Positions 1 through 7,808 of a stretch of DNA of 54,117 nt are shown in pieces. Below the pieces are notes generated by a model, which ran no database searches, had not been told where the DNA came from, and saw only the letters and a program-made list of their open reading frames with translations. The number at the start of each line of letters is the position of its first letter. Positions within the stretch are counted from its first letter, which is position 1. The translations under genes were made by a program, and so were the position numbers. The DNA comes from Bacillota bacterium (GTDB lineage Bacteria; Bacillota; Sulfobacillia; JAJZIM01). Location: positions 1-54,117 of the forward strand of contig JAJZIM010000016.1 in NCBI GenBank assembly GCA_021810565.1, written 5' to 3'.

Positions 1-130
1 GCCGTGCGGTCTTCGGGATCCTGCGACCTGAAGGACGCCGCCGGGAGGCGCGTTGCGCAGGGCATCCCCTGGCGGTGTTTTCAGCTCCTGCGGCACAACG
101 ACGGCTGGCAAATCGGAAGGAGGGAGGTGG

Positions 131-166
131 CCATTCCTCCCACCCCTGAAGGGGTGGGAGGAATGG
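131..166. repeat. Perfect 16-bp inverted repeat (hairpin)
   Basis: Two perfect 16-base arms (131-146 and 151-166) enclose a TGAA loop. No T-run follows on either strand, so it is not an ordinary intrinsic terminator. Hairpins of this look are common at the ends of IS200/IS605-type elements, but no transposase is recognisable in bases 1-130. The two open plus-strand frames there (ending at 148 and 180) match nothing I know. Real structure, origin uncertain. Confidence 0.6.
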
Positions 167-185
167 CCGTGATTCTGTGAAGAGG

Positions 186-216
186 CGCCCTCCGCAAGTC
201 GGAGGGCGTCTTATTT
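186..216 (+). terminator. Rho-independent terminator-like hairpin
   Basis: A 9-bp stem CGCCCTCCG/CGGAGGGCG (186-194 and 200-208) with a CAAGT loop is followed by TCTTATTT. It lies just upstream of the transglycosylase ribosome site and would end transcription from a gene lying to the left of the window. Confidence 0.6.
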
Positions 217-248
217 GGACGAGCCGCGTCGAGGGGGGAGGTGCCCAA

Positions 249-857
249 ATGATGCGTTCCCTGTCCCTGCCCTTGGGGTCCTTCCTGGCCGCGGGAGCGC
301 TGCTGATGCTTGCCCTGGGCGTGGTGCTGGCGGCGGCAGCGTTGCCCTGGACCTTCCTGACGGGTGCCGGCGCGGGGGGAGGCGCGGGACTGCCCTCCTT
401 GGTGGCGCGCTGGCTGCCCGTATTGCGACCGGCGGCCAGCCAGTGGGGGGTGCCTCCCGCTTTGGTGGAGGCGGTGATGCAGGAGGAGAGCGGCGGCAAC
501 CCCATGGCCCTGCGCCGCGACAGCAACGGCACGGTCGATGCGGGACTCATGCAGATCAACTCCGGCAACTGGGCCGCCTACGGGCTGACCGCCGACCCCT
601 TCGATCCGGCCCGCAACATCGCCGCGGGGGTGCAGATGCTGGCGGGCGACCTGCGCCGCTACGGGAACGTGGCCCTGGCTTTGGCGGCGTACAATGCCGG
701 TCCTGGAGCTGTGGCGCGCTGGCACGGCATTCCCCCCTACGCCGCAGGCTATGTGCAATCCGTGCTGGCCCTTTATGCGCGTTTTGTCGCCTTGAGCGGA
801 AATCCAACGGCGGGAGGCGGGAAAGGAGGAAAAACCGAAAAACTGACGAAACATTGA
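249..857 (+). CDS. Membrane-anchored lytic transglycosylase (SLT family)
   Basis: A 202-residue murein lytic transglycosylase that cleaves the MurNAc-GlcNAc bond of peptidoglycan. An N-terminal hydrophobic segment (about residues 10-37) serves as signal or anchor. The SLT fold follows with the catalytic glutamate in QEESGG (E80), the AGLMQIN motif and the AYNAGPGAV motif, in the order typical of Slt/MltE-like domains. The open frame extends upstream to 177, but that would run through the terminator hairpin. I chose ATG 249 because GGGGGGAGGTG lies 6-8 bases before it. The next gene is an M23 peptidase 21 bases downstream and then a membrane deacetylase, so this looks like a small envelope-remodelling operon. 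Confidence 0.88.
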   Translation: MMRSLSLPLGSFLAAGALLMLALGVVLAAAALPWTFLTGAGAGGGAGLPSLVARWLPVLRPAASQWGVPPALVEAVMQEESGGNPMALRRDSNGTVDAGLMQINSGNWAAYGLTADPFDPARNIAAGVQMLAGDLRRYGNVALALAAYNAGPGAVARWHGIPPYAAGYVQSVLALYARFVALSGNPTAGGGKGGKTEKLTKH

Positions 858-878
858 GTTAATCAGAACCTTCCGGGG

Positions 879-2003
879 GTGAGCGGCTTGCGGCCCGTTT
901 GGGGTGCGATGTTGGCCTTTCTCCTCTTGGTGGACGGTGTGGGCCATGCTTCGCCCCTCTCCCGGCAGCTGGCCCGCCAGCGTCAGGTCGCAACCCACAT
1001 CGGCCAGGTGCAAGAGCAGTTGCAAATCGATCAGGGACAGATGAAGGGCGTGCTGAGCCAGCTGTCGGGACTGGACCAGAGCCTGGCCGGCGCCCAGGCC
1101 CGGTTGGCCTCGGCGCAGGGGCAGGCTACCTCCGTGGCGCGGCAGGTGGCTTCGGATCAGAGCCGGGAGCAGGCCCTCCAGCGGCGGCTGCGCCAGCGCC
1201 GTGTCCTCTTGGGCCGGCGGCTGCGGGAGATCCAGGAGCAAGGCACCCTGGGCTATCTGGACGTGCTGCTGGGAGCCCACAGTTTCGCGACCTTCCTCAC
1301 TCGCCTGAGTTGGGTGGAGGAGGTGGTGGGCGGGGACGTCGCCTTCCTGCGCCGGACGCGCTCCGAGCAGCACAGCCTGCGCGCCGTGCAGGCCCAGCTG
1401 CAAGGGGAAGAGGGCCGGCTGCTGGCCCTGATCCGAGGGGAGACCCGACGGCGCCAGGAGTTGGCGGCCACGCAGGCTCAGCGGCGGCAGGTGCTGGCCA
1501 CCCTCGAGACGGATCACCGGCTGCGGGAGGCGGCGCTGGCGCAGCTGGAGCAGGAGCAGGCGCAGATATCGCAATTGGTGCAACGGCTGGAAACACGAGG
1601 CGGGACGGGCATCGGCGGCATCCGCTTCATCTGGCCCACCGCCGGCCCCATCACCTCGCCCTTCGGGATGCGCATCGATCCCATCCTGCACCGCCCCTAC
1701 TTCCATACCGGCATCGACATCGGCGCCCCCTACGGCCAGAAGGTGGTGGCCGCCGCGGCGGGCCGGGTGCTGGTGGCCGGCTGGGTGAACGGCTTCGGAA
1801 ACACGGTGATCATCGACGACGGCGGCGGGGTGACCACCCTGTATGGCCACGCGGAGAAGCTGCTGGTGCAAACCGGGGAAGAGGTGGCCCAGGGGCAGCC
1901 CATCAGCCTGGTGGGGGCCACGGGCTGGGCCACCGGACCCCACCTGCATTTCCAGATCATGATCGGAGGCCGGCCGGTGAATCCCCTCTTGTACCTGCCC
2001 TGA
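879..2003 (+). CDS. Coiled-coil M23 family metallopeptidase (EnvC/murein hydrolase type)
   Basis: A 374-residue secreted peptidoglycan endopeptidase or amidase activator. The N-terminus is hydrophobic (LAFLLLVDGVGHA). A long Gln/Arg/Leu-rich coiled coil follows (about residues 30-245), then a C-terminal LytM/M23 domain beginning near FIWPTAGPITSPFG. Zinc ligands are visible in HTGIDIG and HLHF, with YGH between them, so the domain looks catalytically intact. The coiled coil plus M23 layout resembles EnvC/PcsB-like division hydrolases. Start is ambiguous: GTG 879 is listed, but TTG 888 is better spaced from the GGGGGTGAG at 875-883, and ATG 909 is also in frame. It sits between the transglycosylase and the PIG-L gene on the same strand. 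Confidence 0.88.
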   Translation: MSGLRPVWGAMLAFLLLVDGVGHASPLSRQLARQRQVATHIGQVQEQLQIDQGQMKGVLSQLSGLDQSLAGAQARLASAQGQATSVARQVASDQSREQALQRRLRQRRVLLGRRLREIQEQGTLGYLDVLLGAHSFATFLTRLSWVEEVVGGDVAFLRRTRSEQHSLRAVQAQLQGEEGRLLALIRGETRRRQELAATQAQRRQVLATLETDHRLREAALAQLEQEQAQISQLVQRLETRGGTGIGGIRFIWPTAGPITSPFGMRIDPILHRPYFHTGIDIGAPYGQKVVAAAAGRVLVAGWVNGFGNTVIIDDGGGVTTLYGHAEKLLVQTGEEVAQGQPISLVGATGWATGPHLHFQIMIGGRPVNPLLYLP

Positions 2004-2044
2004 GCAAAGCATATACTTTGGTGTGCGAATTAGGAAAGCGGCAG

Positions 2045-3550
2045 GTGTTGCACATCCGGCGGCTGCACGTCTGGCACCTGACCCGGCGGCTGTGGCGATG
2101 GACGGTGGTCCTGGGCGCCCTAGCCCTGCTGGCTGTTTCCTTCGTCATCTACAACTTCAACCTATTCTACCCGCCGCAGCGGGTGGAGGCGGCCCTGCCG
2201 CCCCTCCCCGCCGCGCCGCGCGCGGGGGAGCGCATATTGGTGTTTGCGCCCCATCCCGACGACGCCACCCTGGGGGCGGGGGGTTACATCCACCAGGCGG
2301 TCCAGGCCGGCGCCCAGGTCTGGCTGGTGCAGGTGACTTCCGGAGACGCCTTCAAGGCCTCGGTGGAGCTGTGGTACAAGACGCCCGACCCGACTCCCCA
2401 GCAGTTCATCGACTACGGCTACACCCGGGAGCAGGAGACCCTGCGCTCCATGCGCCTATTGGGGGTGCCGGCCGATCACGTTTTCTTCCTCGGTTTCCCC
2501 GACCTGGGTACGGCGCAGCTGTGGCTGCATTACTGGAATCCCGACCATCCCTACCGCTCCCTGTACACCCGGGTGACCGCAGCGCCCTACCGCAACGCCT
2601 GGCGACCGGGGGCGAGCTACACCGCCCCCAGCGAGCTGTCCGAGCTGCGCGCCATCTTGGAGCAGGTCCGCCCTGACCTCCTCATCACCCTGCATCCCAA
2701 CGACGTGCATCCCGACCACTGGGCCACGGGGGTCTTCAGCCGCACGGCCCTGCAGGAGCTGCGCGACGCGGGTGAGCTTTGGGCGCGCAGGGTCCAGGTC
2801 TACACCTACCTGATCCACCGCGGCGAGTGGCCGCTGCCCAAGGGGTACCACCCCAGCCTGCCCCTGGTGCCGCCGCGCCAGCTCTTGCACACCGGAACCC
2901 GCTGGTACCGCTACCCGCTGACGGCGGCCACGGTGCGGCTGAAGCTGCAGGCCATTGAGGAGTTTCGCACCCAGACCATGATGATGAAGGACTTCCTGTT
3001 GAGCTTCGACCGCTCCAGCGAGCTGTTCGGGTACTATCCCGCCGGGGACGTGCCCCGGATACCCGCCGGGAGTCGGCCCGGGTCCGGACCGGGGCGCTGG
3101 CCCGGGATCGCGCCGGTGATCCTGGATCCCGTGGGGGACACGGTGCGCCGCGATTTGGACGGCGCGGGGGACTTCCGGGCGCTGTACCTGGCCCTGAACG
3201 ACGCCGAGCTGTACGTACGCGTGCAGGTGCGCACGCCGGTGGACTCCCAGGTGCGCTACCAGGTCAACTTCTATCGTTTTCTCGCCGTGCCGGGGGGCGA
3301 CCGGCTGCAGCCGCTGCGGGTGACGGCGGCCTTGGGCCAGCCCCTGCGGGTGTGGACCCCCACCCATAGCCGGATCCTGGCCGAGCGCCCGGTGGTTGCC
3401 GGCCGCTACCTGCAGTTTTCCCTGCCCGCCGCCTGGTTCCAGGGCGACCGGAGCTTTATGTTCTCGGCCACCAGCCACCAGGGCAAGGCCTTCGTGGACC
3501 AGACTGCCTATCGCAGGCTTCGCCTGGAACGACGAAGCGGGGAGGGCTGA
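2045..3550 (+). CDS. Membrane-anchored PIG-L/LmbE family deacetylase with C-terminal extension
   Basis: About 501 residues. An N-terminal transmembrane segment (about 19-37) places the rest outside the cell. Residues about 60-330 form a PIG-L (LmbE-like) zinc deacetylase with APHPDD (H70, D72, D73) and a second metal motif HPNDVHPDH, typical of N-acetylglucosamine-type de-N-acetylases. The last 150 residues are a separate beta-rich region of unknown role. The frame is open far upstream (to 899) in the shadow of the M23 gene, which would falsely suggest a fusion. I chose GTG 2045 because AGGAAAG (2032-2038) precedes it by 6 bases; TTG 2048 is equally possible. Likely acts on wall glycans or a glycolipid. 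The substrate cannot be told from sequence. Confidence 0.82.
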   Translation: MLHIRRLHVWHLTRRLWRWTVVLGALALLAVSFVIYNFNLFYPPQRVEAALPPLPAAPRAGERILVFAPHPDDATLGAGGYIHQAVQAGAQVWLVQVTSGDAFKASVELWYKTPDPTPQQFIDYGYTREQETLRSMRLLGVPADHVFFLGFPDLGTAQLWLHYWNPDHPYRSLYTRVTAAPYRNAWRPGASYTAPSELSELRAILEQVRPDLLITLHPNDVHPDHWATGVFSRTALQELRDAGELWARRVQVYTYLIHRGEWPLPKGYHPSLPLVPPRQLLHTGTRWYRYPLTAATVRLKLQAIEEFRTQTMMMKDFLLSFDRSSELFGYYPAGDVPRIPAGSRPGSGPGRWPGIAPVILDPVGDTVRRDLDGAGDFRALYLALNDAELYVRVQVRTPVDSQVRYQVNFYRFLAVPGGDRLQPLRVTAALGQPLRVWTPTHSRILAERPVVAGRYLQFSLPAAWFQGDRSFMFSATSHQGKAFVDQTAYRRLRLERRSGEG

Positions 3551-3561
3551 CCCTCCCCGCT
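3536..3561. terminator. Bidirectional terminator between convergent genes
   Basis: A perfect 11-bp stem AGCGGGGAGGG/CCCTCCCCGCT with a 4-base loop that contains the TGA stop of the PIG-L gene. It separates that gene from the convergent ferredoxin gene. The T-tract is weak on both strands. Confidence 0.65.
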
Positions 3562-3568
3562 CTTGGTC

Positions 3569-3859
3569 CTACTTCTCGGGCGCCTGCCAGCTGTCCAGCT
3601 TTTCCGGCGGGCGGCCGGGATGCAGCTGCTCATATTTGGCCATGAGCTGCTCCCTGGTCTCCGGATGGTCGGGATCCAGCGGGATGCAGTCCACGGGGCA
3701 AACATCCACGCATTGCTGGGTGTCGTAAAAACCGAGACACTCGGTGCACTTGGCAGCCTCGATGATGTAGATGTCCTCCGCCGCACTGATGGCCTCGTTG
3801 GGGCACTCGCCCTCGCACGCGCCGCAGTTGATGCATTCCTCGGTGATGATGAGCGACAT
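3569..3859 (-). CDS. 2[4Fe-4S] ferredoxin
   Basis: A 96-residue electron carrier. The first cluster motif is [12 protein letters not shown] (Cys 9, 12, 15, 19). The second has an enlarged spacing, C38-x2-C41-x8-C50-x3-C54-P, plus an extra Cys58. This is the layout of the Allochromatium/FdxN/YfhL ferredoxin type, whose clusters have unusually low and unequal potentials. The start ATG is well supported by AGAAGGGAGAG upstream. A canonical promoter (TTGACC-17-TATCAT) lies about 145 bases upstream, leaving a long leader. The gene is divergent from bluB. BluB needs reduced flavin and oxygen, but a functional link is only inference. Confidence 0.93.
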   Translation of the reverse strand: MSLIITEECINCGACEGECPNEAISAAEDIYIIEAAKCTECLGFYDTQQCVDVCPVDCIPLDPDHPETREQLMAKYEQLHPGRPPEKLDSWQAPEK

Positions 3860-4009
3860 GGGTCACTCTCCCTTCTGAAAATGCGAGCAGGCAAAAAATC
3901 CCAGCCCAAAAGCCGTCTCGGGGCCTCACCTCCCGCCTACGCCGCGTTACGGCTTCGAGCTGCCAGCCTTGCTGCAGCCCGTTGCTGACCTAAACCCGAC
4001 CTCGCCGTT

Positions 4010-4038
4010 ATGATATCAGCCTGGCCGGGGAGGGTCAA
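4010..4038 (-). promoter_or_regulatory. Sigma-A-type promoter of the ferredoxin gene
   Basis: Reading the minus strand: -35 TTGACC at 4038-4033, a 17-base spacer, and -10 TATCAT at 4015-4010. Predicted start is near 4003, giving a leader of about 145 nt before the ferredoxin ATG. The leader can fold (GAAGCCGT pairs with ACGGCTT, followed by TTTTGGG and then TTTTTT), so attenuation is possible. Confidence 0.6.
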
Positions 4039-4138
4039 CACTTTCCGGGGGCGGCCGGAGGATTTTTGCCCAGGGCGTCGAAGCTAAGGCAGCGGACCGT
4101 TCGCGGCCGCAGATATCTTTCCCGTGGGGAGGAGACCT

Positions 4139-4849
4139 ATGTCTGACCAGGCGGCCGCTCGCCCCGGCCCTGACTTCACCGCGGCCGAACGGGACGCGGT
4201 GTACAAGGCGATCTATCGCCGGCGGGACATCCGCGTGTTCCTGCCCGACCCGGTGGACGACGCCCTCCTGTGGCGCCTGTTGGACGCGGCCCACCACGCC
4301 GGCTCCGTGGGCTTCATGCAGCCTTGGAACTTCCTGGTGGTGCGCGACGGTGCGGTCAAGGCCGCCTTGAAGGCGGCGGTGGACCGGGAGCGGCGAGCGA
4401 CCGCCTGCGTGTTCGAGGCGGATCCCGCCCGGGCCGAGAAGTTTCTTTCGTTGAAGGTAGAGGGGATAGTCGAGGCGCCGGTGTTGATATGCGTGACCTC
4501 CGATCCGACCCGGGAGGGGCCCCACGTCCTGGGCCGCAACAGCGACGCGGCCACGGATCTGTACAGCACCGCTTGTGCCATCCAGAACCTGTGGCTGGCG
4601 GCGCGGGTGGAGGGGGTGGCCGTGGGGTGGGTAAGCATCTTCCGCAAGGGGGACGTGCAGGAGATCTTGGGCATCCCGCCGCACGTGAACCCCATTGCCC
4701 TGCTTTGCATCGGCTATACGCCGTCCTTTCCCGCCCAGCCGGTGCTGGAGACGGTGGGCTGGGGTCGCCGCTATCCCCTGGAGCGGCTGGTGTACGCCGA
4801 GCGCTGGGGGGCCCGCTGGCGGGAGCACTCTGCCGCGGAGGGGGGATAG
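4139..4849 (+). CDS. bluB: 5,6-dimethylbenzimidazole synthase
   Basis: A 236-residue flavin-destructase of the nitroreductase fold. It converts reduced FMN plus O2 into 5,6-dimethylbenzimidazole, the lower ligand of cobalamin. Family hallmarks are RRRDIRVF near residues 27-34 (D30 is the likely catalytic Asp), GSVGFMQPWNF, EAPVLICVTSD and LYSTACAIQNLWLAAR, followed by VGWVSIF. These separate BluB from ordinary nitroreductases. I chose ATG 4139, preceded by GGGGAGGAG. The open frame starting at GTG 4124 would place the ribosome site inside the gene. It is followed 5 bases later by a TrkA gene. A cobalamin riboswitch and a Ni/Co transporter about 39 kb away fit a cell that makes B12. Confidence 0.9.
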   Translation: MSDQAAARPGPDFTAAERDAVYKAIYRRRDIRVFLPDPVDDALLWRLLDAAHHAGSVGFMQPWNFLVVRDGAVKAALKAAVDRERRATACVFEADPARAEKFLSLKVEGIVEAPVLICVTSDPTREGPHVLGRNSDAATDLYSTACAIQNLWLAARVEGVAVGWVSIFRKGDVQEILGIPPHVNPIALLCIGYTPSFPAQPVLETVGWGRRYPLERLVYAERWGARWREHSAAEGG

Positions 4850-4854
4850 GGGCG

Positions 4855-5265
4855 GTGTACGTGATCGTGGTGGGCTGCGGCCGCCTGGGCGCCGCGGTGG
4901 CCCAGGAACTGGCGGGAGAGGGTCACCAGGTGGCGGTGGTGGACCGGCGGGCCGAGTCCCTGGAGCGGCTGGGCCGGGACGCGCAAGTCCAGCGCATCGT
5001 CGGCACCGGCATCGACATCGACGTCCTGCGCCAGGCCGGCATCGATCGAGCCGAGGCGGTGGCCGCCCTCACCGACCTGGACAACGCCAACATCATGATC
5101 GCCCAGACCGCCCAGCAGATCTTTCAGGTGCCCCGCGTGGTGGCGCGGGTCAACGATCTGCGGGTGGAGTCGGTGTTCCAGGCCCTGGGGGTGCCCACCG
5201 TGTGCCCCACGCGCCTGGCGGTGCTGCCGGTCAAGGAGCAGCTGCTGGCCGGGGGGGGGGCCTAG
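4855..5265 (+). CDS. TrkA-N (RCK) domain protein, K+ uptake regulator
   Basis: A 136-residue single RCK_N domain that binds NAD(H) or nucleotides and gates Trk/Ktr potassium transporters at the inner membrane face. It has the GCGRLG nucleotide motif (G7, G9, G12) and an acidic residue after the second strand (VVDRR). No RCK_C domain is present. GTG start, with GGAGGGGGGA 8 bases upstream. The final codons include a run of ten G residues (5251-5260) immediately before the TAG stop. The next gene, two bases later, is a second RCK protein. A -1 slip on that run would fuse the two. No membrane subunit (TrkH/KtrB) is in the window. Confidence 0.85.
   Translation: MYVIVVGCGRLGAAVAQELAGEGHQVAVVDRRAESLERLGRDAQVQRIVGTGIDIDVLRQAGIDRAEAVAALTDLDNANIMIAQTAQQIFQVPRVVARVNDLRVESVFQALGVPTVCPTRLAVLPVKEQLLAGGGA
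5251..5260 (+). repeat. G10 homopolymer at the trkA-trkA junction
   Basis: Ten consecutive G bases lie in the last codons of the first RCK gene. The frame of the second RCK gene is open through this tract and far upstream, so a -1 change joins both proteins into one tandem-RCK polypeptide. Confidence 0.9.
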
Positions 5266-5267
5266 CC

Positions 5268-5933
5268 GTGTACGTCATCTTGGTGGGCGGCGGGAAGATC
5301 GGCTACTACCTGACCAAGACCCTGCTGCGCCAGGAGCGCGAGGTCACGGTGGTGGAGAAGAACCCGGTCAAGTGCGCCAAGCTGGAGGACGAGTTCGGAG
5401 ACATCGTGGTGTGCGGCGACGGAGCCAAGCCCCAGGTGCTGGAGGAGGCTGGCTGCGCCAGGGCCGACGTGGTGGTGGCCCTCACCGGCGAGGACGAGGA
5501 CAACTTCGTGATCTGCCAGCTGGCCCGCAAGAAATTCCACGTGGCCCGGGCCATCGCCCGGATCAACAACCCGCGCAACGAGCAGGTGTTCAGGGAGTTG
5601 GGGGCCGCCAGGACGGTCTCCAGCACCGCCGTGATCGCCAACCTGATCGAGATGGAGGTGGTGACGCGCAAGATCACCACCCTGCTCACCTTCCAAAGCG
5701 GGGAGATGACCATCCTGGAGGTGGTGCTGCCCCGCAGCTCCCCGGTGGCGGAGCACCAGGTGAAGGACGTCGCCTTTCCGGAGGGTTGTCTGTTGGTGTC
5801 CGTCCTGCGACGGGACAAGGTCATCGTGCCCCGGGGGGACACGGTGCTGCAGGGGGGAGACCGGCTGATCGCGCTTACCGCGGCGCAGCGTCGTTACGAT
5901 CTGCAGCGGGTGCTTTTGGGGGAGCAAAGTTGA
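5268..5933 (+). CDS. TrkA-type (RCK_N plus RCK_C) potassium uptake regulator
   Basis: A 221-residue cytosolic gating subunit of Trk/Ktr K+ transporters. RCK_N covers about residues 1-130, with the GGGKIG nucleotide loop (G7-G12) and VVEKN ending strand 2. A TrkA_C (RCK_C) domain covers about 135-221 (GEMTILEVVLP to VPRGDTVLQGGDRLIAL). This is the usual KtrA/TrkA single-unit length. GTG start two bases after the previous stop, so translation is probably coupled. A strong hairpin follows immediately. Confidence 0.88.
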   Translation: MYVILVGGGKIGYYLTKTLLRQEREVTVVEKNPVKCAKLEDEFGDIVVCGDGAKPQVLEEAGCARADVVVALTGEDEDNFVICQLARKKFHVARAIARINNPRNEQVFRELGAARTVSSTAVIANLIEMEVVTRKITTLLTFQSGEMTILEVVLPRSSPVAEHQVKDVAFPEGCLLVSVLRRDKVIVPRGDTVLQGGDRLIALTAAQRRYDLQRVLLGEQS

Positions 5934-5963
5934 GCGGCCCGGCGGGATGATCCGCCGGGCCGC
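5934..5963. terminator. Strong hairpin between convergent trkA and dnaI-like genes
   Basis: A perfect 12-bp stem GCGGCCCGGCGG/CCGCCGGGCCGC with loop GATGAT begins right after the trkA stop. No T-tract is present, but it sits between convergent genes and probably acts as a bidirectional terminator. Confidence 0.6.
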
Positions 5964-5976
5964 CGGTTCACAAGGC

Positions 5977-6792
5977 TCAGGAGACGGGGAGCGGGGGAGT
6001 GCGCAGGCTCTTGCCTCCGAAATCCAGCTGCTGCAGACAAGAGCGCAACCGATCGATGATCCGCTCGGCATACTTGTCCCGCAGCTTGTCCGTGCTGAGG
6101 TTGGTGGTGATCAAGGTGGAGCGCAGGTTGTTGTAGCGCTCGGCCATCAGGGCGTCCAGCTTGGCGTGGATCCAATCGTCGGGCTGTTCCGCCCCCAGGT
6201 CGTCCAAGATCAAGAGCGGCACGCGGCGCAGGCGCTGCTCGTAGCGGGCCCACTCCGCCGGGTTGGACGGCTTCAGGGAGAGGATGTTCTCCACCAGAGT
6301 GGCCATGGTTACAAAGAGCACCGGAGCGGAGCGTGGCTTGGCCCACAGGTCCAACAGCTCCGGCTCGCAGGACAGCTTCAGGAACTGCAGCGCCACCCCC
6401 ACGGCCACGGTGGTCTTGGAGGTTCCCACGTTGCCCTTGAGCAGTAGCCCCCGGCCTTGCGCCACCTGGACGGGCAGGTCTTCCAAGAACTCCCACACCT
6501 TCTGGTACAGCTTCTCCAAGCCGGCGGGGGGGCTGTACAAGAGTTGGTCTGCATCGTGGTAGCGGCGGGGAATACCGGCCAATACCAATAGCTCCTGCCA
6601 GTTGCGGGCGAAGGTGGGGCAACTTTGCACGGTGCGCTCCAGCCGGCAACTCAGGCAGCGGGACGGATCACAGGGGTGGTTCGTGTTCCCAGTCGACCTC
6701 GCTGGGTCGGTAAGCGGCCTGACTGGGAACGCGCTCGCGCCGGAGCGCCTTGCGCCGATGGCTATCCCCTCCCCGTGCGGCGAATTGCTCAT
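5977..6792 (-). CDS. DnaC/DnaI-like helicase-loader ATPase
   Basis: An AAA+ ATPase of the DnaC/DnaI/IstB group that loads the replicative helicase at the origin or at restarting forks. It has Walker A GNVGTSKTT (about residues 120-128), Walker B LLILDDLG and a sensor-like TTN. An N-terminal Cys cluster (Cys 41, 46, 49, 58) resembles the zinc-binding N-domain of DnaI. The 271-residue form starting at ATG 6792 overlaps the upstream DnaD-like gene by 125 bases and lacks a well-spaced ribosome site, so the real start may be further in, though the Cys cluster sets a limit. The DnaD-like neighbour supports a primosome role. IstB cannot be excluded, but no IS21 transposase is nearby. Confidence 0.8.
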   Translation of the reverse strand: MSNSPHGEGIAIGARRSGASAFPVRPLTDPARSTGNTNHPCDPSRCLSCRLERTVQSCPTFARNWQELLVLAGIPRRYHDADQLLYSPPAGLEKLYQKVWEFLEDLPVQVAQGRGLLLKGNVGTSKTTVAVGVALQFLKLSCEPELLDLWAKPRSAPVLFVTMATLVENILSLKPSNPAEWARYEQRLRRVPLLILDDLGAEQPDDWIHAKLDALMAERYNNLRSTLITTNLSTDKLRDKYAERIIDRLRSCLQQLDFGGKSLRTPPLPVS

Positions 6793-7309
6793 CCAGGTTG
6801 CGCACGTCCTCCAGCGAGCGCACCTGGCTCTTGGACCAGCTCACCAGGATCCGGTCCATGTAGCGCAGATTTCGGGCGCCGGCCTGGACCGCCCGCCGCA
6901 GGGCTTCCTGCACCAGCTCCGGAGGCCACGCGCTCAGCCATTCCCGGATGGTCTCCCGCTCGTAAGGGGTGAGGATGCCCCACGGCCCGCCCAGCTCCAC
7001 CTCGAAGGCGCCGACCACCTCCCGGCAGCGCTCCTCCGCCAGCGGGTCGCAAACCGCCGCCAGGGTGAGGCGGGCCTCGCCGGACAGCGTGCAAGCCACC
7101 TCACCGGGGGAGCAGTGCAGCGCGGTGATGCCGTCCAGAGGGAGGCTAAGGTGCAGCGTGTTCATGACCTGGTCCCGCAGCTCCAGGACGCCGTCTTGCA
7201 CCTGGGCCAGGCTGCTCAGGTCCAGGCTCAGGGAACCCGGCCCGACCGGGCAGGTCAGCCTCAACCGCACCCGGGGGTTGCGGCGGATGAAATCCAGCAG
7301 TTCCTCCAA
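6668..7309 (-). CDS. DnaD/DnaB-like primosomal protein
   Basis: A 213-residue protein with a C-terminal DnaD/DnaB_2-type helical domain: GILTPYERETIREWL and then NLRYMDRILVSW, the conserved Y-x-x-I-L-x-x-W signature. Such proteins remodel origin DNA and recruit the helicase loader in low-GC Gram-positives. The N-terminal 100 residues are unlike the usual winged helix and I do not recognise them. TTG start with GGGGAGGGGG 10 bases upstream. It overlaps the downstream DnaI-like ATPase, as expected for a translationally coupled primosome pair. Confidence 0.7.
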   Translation of the reverse strand: MEELLDFIRRNPRVRLRLTCPVGPGSLSLDLSSLAQVQDGVLELRDQVMNTLHLSLPLDGITALHCSPGEVACTLSGEARLTLAAVCDPLAEERCREVVGAFEVELGGPWGILTPYERETIREWLSAWPPELVQEALRRAVQAGARNLRYMDRILVSWSKSQVRSLEDVRNLDEQFAARGGDSHRRKALRRERVPSQAAYRPSEVDWEHEPPL

Positions 7310-7370
7310 AGGCTCCGCCCCCCTCCCCGATAGTTTCGGCGCAGGGTGGCGCTGCTCCTGCCGAAAGACG

Positions 7371-7399
7371 AAGCGGGATCGATGATCCGATCCCGCCTT
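7371..7399 (-). terminator. Terminator after veg
   Basis: On the minus strand GCGGGATCG pairs with CGATCCCGC (7389-7397 and 7373-7381), followed by CTTCGTCTTTC. The hairpin overlaps the veg stop codon. Confidence 0.6.
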
Positions 7400-7670
7400 A
7401 GGACAGGGCGCCCTCGATTTCCTCCGTCTCCCGGTGCACTTCCAATTCCACGCTGGAGGTGAGAATGTCGGTGTAGCTGTAGGACACCAGCCGCTCCTGG
7501 CCCGGCTGGTCCAAAACCCTGATCAGAAAAATGTGCGGATAGGTCTTCTCCAAGACCCCTTCCTGCTCGTCAACCTTCTTGCGTCCTCGGTTGGCCTTCA
7601 CCCGGATCTTCTCGCCCACCAGGGCGTCCAGGTCCTCCCGAATCTTGTTCAGGACCTGCTTGGCGGCCAA
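7398..7670 (-). CDS. veg: Veg family protein
   Basis: A 90-residue small protein of the Veg (DUF1021) family, recognised by VGEKIRVKANRGRKKV, GVLEKTYPHIFLI and RLVSYSYTDILT. In Bacillus subtilis Veg stimulates biofilm matrix genes by interfering with SinR, and it is one of the most highly transcribed vegetative genes. It starts at TTG 7670. A strong promoter lies 45-75 bases upstream and a terminator follows, so it is monocistronic. In Bacillus it lies beside ksgA, and here only ykuK intervenes. Confidence 0.9.
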   Translation of the reverse strand: MAAKQVLNKIREDLDALVGEKIRVKANRGRKKVDEQEGVLEKTYPHIFLIRVLDQPGQERLVSYSYTDILTSSVELEVHRETEEIEGALS

Positions 7671-7713
7671 GCTCCCATCACTTCCTCTCCCGCATACCTC
7701 CCTAATCCGATCT

Positions 7714-7743
7714 ATAATATCATCTATGGACGGTTTCTGTCAA
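7714..7743 (-). promoter_or_regulatory. Promoter of veg
   Basis: Minus strand: consensus -35 TTGACA (7743-7738), an 18-base spacer, -10 TATTAT (7719-7714). This agrees with the strong vegetative promoter known for veg in Bacillus. Confidence 0.7.
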
Positions 7744-7808
7744 GATTCACCCCAGGCCAACCCGGACACCCAAAGGCGCCCCCGGTCAGATTCGGCGGGG
7801 CGGGCGGC

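Noticed and set aside
899-3550. One long frame apparently fusing an M23-region ORF to the PIG-L deacetylase
   Set aside because: The first third is low-complexity Arg/Gly/Pro shadow of the M23 gene in another frame. The real M23 motifs are in the frame ending at 2003, and a ribosome site precedes GTG 2045.
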